From: Candidatus Ruthturnera sp.
GTDB lineage: Bacteria > Pseudomonadota > Gammaproteobacteria > PS1 > Pseudothioglobaceae
Assembly: GCA_018648985.1 (NCBI GenBank)
Contig: JABGOT010000143.1
Span: 1-5,689 of the forward strand
Length of the DNA stretch: 5,689 nt
Direction: 5' to 3'
The notes below the pieces were generated by a model. That model had not been told where the DNA came from. It did not search any database and was given only the letters and a program-made list of their open reading frames with translations. The position numbers and the translations under genes were made by a program. Positions 1 through 3,114 of the stretch are shown here, one piece after another (within the stretch, counting starts at the first letter, position 1; each line of letters opens with the position of its first letter).

Positions 1-322
1 GTTTAAAGGTGGAATGGCTGGCATGATGCAAAAAGCCCAAAAAATGCAAGAAGACATGCAGAAAGCCCAAGAAGAAATCAAAAACTTAACTGCTACCGGC
101 AAGGCCGCTGGTGGTGCAGTACAGGTCACTATTAATGGCGAGCATCAAGCCACTGACCTTCAAATTGACGAAGGTGTGATGGACGACAAAGACATGCTAG
201 AAGATTTGATTCTTACTGCTATTAACGATGCTACCAAGCAAATATCCGATATATCAGCTGCCAAAATGAAAGGCGCGACTGGCGGTATGAAAATGCCTGG
301 TGGCATGAACCTGCCTTTTTAG
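1..322 (+). CDS. ybaB: YbaB/EbfC nucleoid-associated DNA-binding protein (5' partial by one or two bases)
   Basis: Small dimeric DNA-binding protein of the YbaB/EbfC family, thought to coat the nucleoid and often encoded between dnaX and recR. The first in-frame ATG lies at 14, but the frame is open to the left edge and reads F-K-G-G before that Met. E. coli YbaB begins M-F-G-K-G-G, so the true start codon is probably the ATG whose G is base 1, giving about 107 residues against 109 in E. coli. Visible family features are the Gln/Lys/Met-rich N-terminal helix (MMQKAQKMQEDMQKAQEE), the VQVTINGEH strand, the DKDMLEDLILTAINDA helix and a Gly/Met-rich tail ending NLPF, close to the E. coli ending FKMPF. 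recR follows after 13 bases, so the two are almost certainly cotranscribed. Identity is very secure; the exact start is inferred because it lies outside the window. Confidence 0.95.
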   Translation, partial: FKGGMAGMMQKAQKMQEDMQKAQEEIKNLTATGKAAGGAVQVTINGEHQATDLQIDEGVMDDKDMLEDLILTAINDATKQISDISAAKMKGATGGMKMPGGMNLPF

Positions 323-335
323 ATAATTACTTATT

Positions 336-920
336 ATGATTGAAACACTCAACAAAGCTTTTTGCGCACTACCAGGTGTTGGTAGTAAAACTGCGCAACG
401 CTTTGTTTATCATCTATTAGAGCGTAATCGTGACGGTGGATTTGAGCTCGCCAAAGCTTTAGTTGATGCCATGGAGCATGTTAAACATTGCTCGTCATGC
501 CGTACACTGAGTGAAAAAACTATTTGTAATATTTGTGCCAACGATGTACGTGATAGTGCGCAACTGTGCGTTGTGGAAACCCCAACCGACATTCATGCGA
601 TTGAACAAAGCGGGGTTTACAAAGGCAAGTATTTTGTTCTGAGTGGCTACCTCTCTCCAATCGATGGCATTGGCGCTGCCGAGCTTGGGTTGGATGAGCT
701 TGAACAAAAGCTTCGAGATCAAAAGGTTGAGGAAATTATCCTAGCGACGAACGCAACAGTAGAGGGTGAAGTAACTGCCCATTACATCAGTAACATGGCC
801 AAACAATTTGACATTCAAATCACCCGTATTGCCCATGGAATACCAATTGGTGGCGAGCTAGAATACGCAGATATAAATACAATCGCTCATGCCCTATCAG
901 GTCGTAAAAATTACACTTAG
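336..920 (+). CDS. recR: Recombination mediator protein RecR
   Basis: RecR works with RecO (and RecF) to load RecA on SSB-coated single-stranded DNA at gaps during recombinational repair. The 194 residues carry the expected order of domains: a helix-hairpin-helix (ALPGVGSKTAQR, residues 11-22), a four-cysteine zinc finger (C52, C55, C64, C67) and a Toprim domain from about residue 76, with acidic E81 in CVVE and the signature ATNATVEGE (137-145). The conserved C-terminal RIAHGIPIGGELE follows at 164-176, and the end is ALSGRKNYT. E. coli RecR is 201 residues; the difference is mainly a shorter N-terminus. The ATG at 336 is the only reasonable start because an in-frame TAA lies at 324-326. No Shine-Dalgarno sequence is visible in the 13-base gap after ybaB, so translation may depend on coupling to ybaB. 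The downstream neighbour gloA is convergent. Confidence 0.97.
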   Translation: MIETLNKAFCALPGVGSKTAQRFVYHLLERNRDGGFELAKALVDAMEHVKHCSSCRTLSEKTICNICANDVRDSAQLCVVETPTDIHAIEQSGVYKGKYFVLSGYLSPIDGIGAAELGLDELEQKLRDQKVEEIILATNATVEGEVTAHYISNMAKQFDIQITRIAHGIPIGGELEYADINTIAHALSGRKNYT

Positions 921-1016
921 CCAATTTTCTATTCTCTGTGTTATTTTTCTTAAGATATGAATAACTATCTCTTCGAAAAATGCCTTGATAATAAAAATTT
1001 GGCGTTGTGTAATAAA

Positions 1017-1406
1017 CTACTCAAATGTTTTAGAGAGTAATTCTATCTCATAACCATCCGGATCTTTTAAAAATCCCACAATCGTCGTACCTGCACTCAT
1101 CGGCCCTGCCTCGCGGATTACCTCAGCGCCTTTTTCTTTTGCCATCTCAACTGCTTTATAGACATCTTCAACATTAATGGCAATATGACCAAAGCCTGTG
1201 CCGACTTCATAATTACCCTTACCCCAGTTGTAAGTAAGTTCGAGCGCTGGGTTTTCTGATTCTGGACCATAGCCTAAAAACGCCAAAGTGAATTCACCCT
1301 TAGGATATTCTTTTTGACGCAATAAACTCATGCCTAAAACTTCGGTATAAAACGCAATAGATTTATCCAAATCTCCCACTCTCAACATTGTGTGCAAAAT
1401 CCTCAT
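1017..1406 (-). CDS. gloA: Lactoylglutathione lyase (glyoxalase I)
   Basis: Glyoxalase I isomerises the spontaneous hemithioacetal of methylglyoxal and glutathione to S-lactoylglutathione, the first step of methylglyoxal detoxification in the cytoplasm. The 129-residue protein is a single vicinal-oxygen-chelate unit made of two beta-alpha-beta modules. All four metal ligands known from E. coli GloA fall at the same positions: H5 (LHTMLRVGDL), E56 (ALELTYNWG), H74 (GFGHIAINV) and E122 (GYEIELL). The motifs EAGPMSAGTT and DPDGYEIEL also match. E. coli GloA has 135 residues; this one simply ends earlier at the C-terminus. Its length and lack of the zinc-type insertions suggest the Ni/Co-dependent bacterial class (inference from family knowledge). 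It stands alone, convergent with recR and divergent from the methyltransferase gene 47 bp away. A GAG in GCGAG about 8 bases before the ATG is a weak ribosome-binding site. Gene assignment is secure. Confidence 0.96.
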   Translation of the reverse strand: MRILHTMLRVGDLDKSIAFYTEVLGMSLLRQKEYPKGEFTLAFLGYGPESENPALELTYNWGKGNYEVGTGFGHIAINVEDVYKAVEMAKEKGAEVIREAGPMSAGTTIVGFLKDPDGYEIELLSKTFE

Positions 1407-1416
1407 AATAACTCGC

Positions 1417-1422
1417 TATAAT
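1417..1422 (+). promoter_or_regulatory. Possible -10 box for the methyltransferase gene
   Basis: A perfect TATAAT on the plus strand lies 31 bases before the ATG at 1454, giving a predicted leader of about 25 bases. The only TTG-starting -35 candidate (TTGTGT at 1388-1393) is 23 bases away, which is too far. It overlaps the predicted gloA leader, so the two divergent promoters would overlap if both are real. Confidence 0.35.
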
Positions 1423-1435
1423 TCAAATACTTATT

Positions 1436-1441
1436 ATTATA
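1436..1441 (-). promoter_or_regulatory. Possible -10 box for gloA
   Basis: The minus strand reads TATAAT here, a perfect -10 consensus about 30 bases before the gloA ATG, implying a short leader of roughly 22 bases. No good -35 hexamer sits 16-18 bases upstream; the best match (CTGTCA) is too close. In AT-rich DNA a lone TATAAT is weak evidence, but the position in a divergent gap supports it. Confidence 0.35.
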
Positions 1442-1453
1442 AACACCAAATGA

Positions 1454-2065
1454 ATGACAGATACACTCACCCATTGGGACAAGGTTTATCAAACTAAAAA
1501 TCACAATCAAGTTAGCTGGTATCAAGACCACTCCACTGTTTCACTTGATTGGATTTTGGCCAATACAAATAAAGATGATTCTGTAATTGATATAGGTTCT
1601 GGTGTGTCGGTATTAGCTGATAATCTACTAGATAAGGATTATGCCGATTTATCACTACTAGAGCTCTCACCTACTGCTATTCAAGTCATGCAAGAGCGTT
1701 TAGCTGTGCATTCTGACAAGGTTAGTTTTTATAATGAAAATATCCTAAATTTTCAATCCAACACTCAATTTGACTTATGGCATGATCGCGCGGTTTTTCA
1801 CTTTTTAACCGATAAAAAAGACCAGCAAACCTACCTTAATAAGCTGGATCAATATTTAAAGCCTCAAGGTTATTTCCTGCTGGCAACTTTTGCCCCTACA
1901 GGCCCTAAAGAATGCTCAGATCTTAATATTGAGCAATACGACGCGAATAAAATCAAACATTTATTGGGTAATGACTTTAAATTAGTCAAAACTACCTCTG
2001 AAGTCCATCCTCATCCTAACGGAAACACACAAGACTTCAATTATTTTCTATTTCAAAAGCTTTAA
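1454..2065 (+). CDS. Class I SAM-dependent methyltransferase, substrate unknown
   Basis: A 203-residue cytoplasmic methyltransferase with a Rossmann-type fold. Visible elements in order: the N-terminal signature HWDKVYQTK and QVSWYQDH (7-26), typical of one bacterial subfamily; motif I VIDIGSGVS (44-52) that binds S-adenosylmethionine; acidic E70 at the end of strand 2 (SLLELSP), expected to hold the SAM ribose; the highly characteristic FDLWHDRAVFHFLTD (106-120) after strand 4; GYFLLATFAP (139-148) on strand 5; and a closing strand FNYFLFQKL. In motif I the third glycine of the classical GxGxG is serine, as I recall for this subfamily. The position after strand 3 that is usually Asp is N96 (ENIL). 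No recognisable substrate domain is present, so protein, small-molecule or metalloid/thiol substrates all remain open. The start at 1454 has no Shine-Dalgarno, and an out-of-frame ATG lies at 1450. The gene is single and divergent from gloA. Family certain, function not known. Confidence 0.85.
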   Translation: MTDTLTHWDKVYQTKNHNQVSWYQDHSTVSLDWILANTNKDDSVIDIGSGVSVLADNLLDKDYADLSLLELSPTAIQVMQERLAVHSDKVSFYNENILNFQSNTQFDLWHDRAVFHFLTDKKDQQTYLNKLDQYLKPQGYFLLATFAPTGPKECSDLNIEQYDANKIKHLLGNDFKLVKTTSEVHPHPNGNTQDFNYFLFQKL

Positions 2066-2084
2066 AAATTTAGCAAATTTTTAA
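2062..2084. terminator. A/T-only inverted repeat overlapping the methyltransferase stop, possible weak terminator
   Basis: TTAAAAATTT (2062-2071) pairs perfectly with AAATTTTTAA (2075-2084) across a 3-base AGC loop, giving a 10-bp stem that includes the TAA stop codon. It is placed exactly where a terminator for the methyltransferase gene would be, and the 3' arm has a run of five T. The stem has no G/C pair, so it is thermodynamically weak and could be a chance result of AT richness. Confidence 0.35.
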
Positions 2085-2173
2085 TATCAACCCAATTTCC
2101 CACTAAAAATAGCCAAAAATCACCTGTAAACCAATGTTTTAGCCACTTTTATAAGCTAAATATTGAGATAAAT

Positions 2174-2192
2174 AAAAAATTTCAGATTTTTT
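2174..2192. terminator. A/T-only inverted repeat after the rof stop, possible weak terminator
   Basis: AAAAAAT (2174-2180) pairs with ATTTTTT (2186-2192) around a 5-base loop. On the minus strand it begins about 10 bases after the rof stop codon and ends in a six-T run followed by further A/T, which fits the tail of an intrinsic terminator. The all-A/T stem makes it weak. Together with the repeat at 2062-2084 it frames the convergent gap. Confidence 0.35.
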
Positions 2193-2202
2193 CAAAACGA
2201 CG

Positions 2203-2412
2203 CTACAAGGCGACCTTGTCAGCACGTAATGTTTGTTTTTCACCCTTCTCATCAATAAAAATCAAAAATTCTTCGCCTGATTTGGTTGTGATATCTTGAG
2301 GTTGTATAGTTTGAGTTTTTTCATCAATAGTGACTTTAATTGACTGGCCACGCATAATTGCTAATTCATAAACACTGTGTGCCTCGCAAGAAATTCTTTG
2401 ATAATTACTCAT
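2203..2412 (-). CDS. rof: Rof-like Rho-binding antiterminator
   Basis: A 69-residue protein resembling Rof (YaeO) of E. coli, which binds the Rho hexamer, blocks its primary RNA-binding sites and so reduces Rho-dependent termination. What can be seen: the N-terminal YQRISCE (4-10), comparable to YQPINCD of E. coli Rof; a following YELA (15-18), comparable to LELA; a region that reads as several beta strands, consistent with the Sm-like barrel of Rof; and a closing TLRADKV (61-67), comparable to ELRLDKI. It is shorter than E. coli Rof (about 84-86 residues), mainly at the C-terminus. Its ATG overlaps the stop of the upstream GIY-YIG gene as ATGA, and there is no clear Shine-Dalgarno, so translational coupling is likely. 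The family call rests on remembered motif similarity and is probable rather than certain; direct action on Rho here is inference. Confidence 0.65.
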   Translation of the reverse strand: MSNYQRISCEAHSVYELAIMRGQSIKVTIDEKTQTIQPQDITTKSGEEFLIFIDEKGEKQTLRADKVAL

Positions 2413-2702
2413 GACGCTTTAATCAATGATAATTTATCATCTCGGCTCATGGTTTTAATTTCGTATTCTCGCTTAGAGGCACTACTTCTGTCTTTGGATT
2501 TTTCTTGGTACACTAGCTCACAAGGGCCATTGGCTCGTGTGTATTTTGCACCGCCTTTAATCTCGCCATTGTGCTGGCGAATGCGCTGATCCAAATGATT
2601 GGTAATGCCACAATATAAGTTGTCATCTCGGCAACGTAACAAATACACTACCCAGTGTTCTGCTTTGGTCATTCGTTTTGATGTTTGTTTAGTTGCAAGC
2701 AT
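2409..2702 (-). CDS. GIY-YIG nuclease-fold protein, YhbQ/UPF0213-like
   Basis: A 97-residue stand-alone GIY-YIG domain of the small YhbQ/UPF0213 type, a cytoplasmic family with the UvrC/homing-endonuclease nuclease fold; a role in DNA or RNA processing is suspected but not settled. The degenerate GIY element is VYLLRC (19-24), the YIG element is LYCGIT (29-34), the catalytic-type arginine is R40 in LDQRIRQHN, and the metal-binding glutamate is E79 in KREYEIK. KGGAKYTR (49-56) matches the GKGAK-type segment of the family. All key residues are present, so it may be active. The start at 2702 has only a weak purine stretch before it; the Met at residue 11 (MTKAEHW, codon 2670-2672) is a credible alternative, closer to the E. 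coli YhbQ start (MTPWYLYL). The last four bases overlap the start of the Rof-like gene, so the two form an operon. Confidence 0.85.
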   Translation of the reverse strand: MLATKQTSKRMTKAEHWVVYLLRCRDDNLYCGITNHLDQRIRQHNGEIKGGAKYTRANGPCELVYQEKSKDRSSASKREYEIKTMSRDDKLSLIKAS

Positions 2703-2732
2703 TCTATCTTAAAACTGTTATAAACTAAGCAT
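2703..2732. promoter_or_regulatory. Short divergent intergenic region between the GIY-YIG gene and the cytochrome gene
   Basis: Only 30 bases separate the two divergent start codons, so at least one promoter must reach into coding sequence. A plus-strand TATAAA lies at 2719-2724, with a TTGCAA at 2693-2698 but a 20-base spacer, longer than ideal. On the minus strand an overlapping TATAAC is visible. These are weak candidates. Confidence 0.25.
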
Positions 2733-3041
2733 ATGTTAAAACGATTAGCCTATCTATTATTATTGATAACCTTTAGCATTCAAGCTTCTGATATCGACAA
2801 AAGGGTTTTGATTGACGGTGAAGTGCTTTACACCGAAGAATGTCAAAAATGCCATGACAATAGCTTAGTGCCAATTAGTGATGGAACCTCACTGCAATCA
2901 CTAGACGATATCAGGTGGCAGATATCTACTTGCGTAACGGCATTGGGTATTTTTTGGATGCCGAATGATGAAGAAGATGTAGCGCAGTACTTAAACCATG
3001 ATTTCTTTCACTTTAAAATAACACCAAAACCCGATAGCTAA
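2733..3041 (+). CDS. Small exported monoheme c-type cytochrome
   Basis: A 102-residue periplasmic electron carrier. The N-terminus has a typical signal peptide: basic K3-R4, a hydrophobic core at 5-16, and a likely cleavage after A18 (SIQA/SD), leaving about 84 residues. The single heme-attachment motif is CQKCH (C37, C40, H41) in the context LYTEECQKCHD. M76 in FWMPND is the only methionine in the mature protein and therefore the obvious sixth-ligand candidate. The C-terminal part, DDIRWQISTC followed by PNDEEDVAQYLNHDFFHF, fits a class I cytochrome c helix pattern. An extra cysteine, C67, is not part of a heme motif. The redox partner cannot be read from the context: no oxidase, dehydrogenase or cytochrome maturation gene is adjacent. 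The start at 2733 has only TAAG as a poor Shine-Dalgarno. Type is confident, exact role unknown. Confidence 0.82.
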   Translation: MLKRLAYLLLLITFSIQASDIDKRVLIDGEVLYTEECQKCHDNSLVPISDGTSLQSLDDIRWQISTCVTALGIFWMPNDEEDVAQYLNHDFFHFKITPKPDS

Positions 3042-3076
3042 AGCATTTCATTTCGATACTTGCTGGATAATTTTAT

Positions 3077-3085
3077 TGGTATAAT
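3077..3085 (+). promoter_or_regulatory. Extended -10 promoter of valS
   Basis: TGGTATAAT is a perfect extended -10 element (TGn followed by consensus TATAAT). It predicts transcription start near 3092 and a leader of about 23 bases before the valS ATG at 3115. The region 17 bases upstream (TACTTG) does not match a -35 box, which is acceptable for extended -10 promoters. It indicates that valS is transcribed independently of the cytochrome gene ahead of it. Confidence 0.65.
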
Positions 3086-3114
3086 TGCACAGTTTTATCC
3101 ATCTTTATACGTTA

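Noticed and set aside
410..722. Two minus-strand open frames inside recR
   Set aside because: They lie wholly antisense to an intact, well-conserved recR and show no family resemblance.
921..1016. Terminator between convergent recR and gloA
   Set aside because: Only a 5-bp stem (AGATA 953-957 with TATCT 966-970) and a long-range bulged match at the gap ends were found; neither is convincing. The gap otherwise holds nothing I can identify.
2377..2589. Plus-strand 70-residue open frame
   Set aside because: It is antisense to the GIY-YIG gene, which has clear family motifs; the frame itself has none.
2409..2702. Homing endonuclease or mobile intron nuclease
   Set aside because: The GIY-YIG protein is the short stand-alone YhbQ type without a DNA-recognition domain, and no intron or intein structure surrounds it.
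3042..3114. T-box or leader-peptide attenuator for valS
   Set aside because: The leader after the predicted start is about 23 bases with no hairpin or valine-rich frame.
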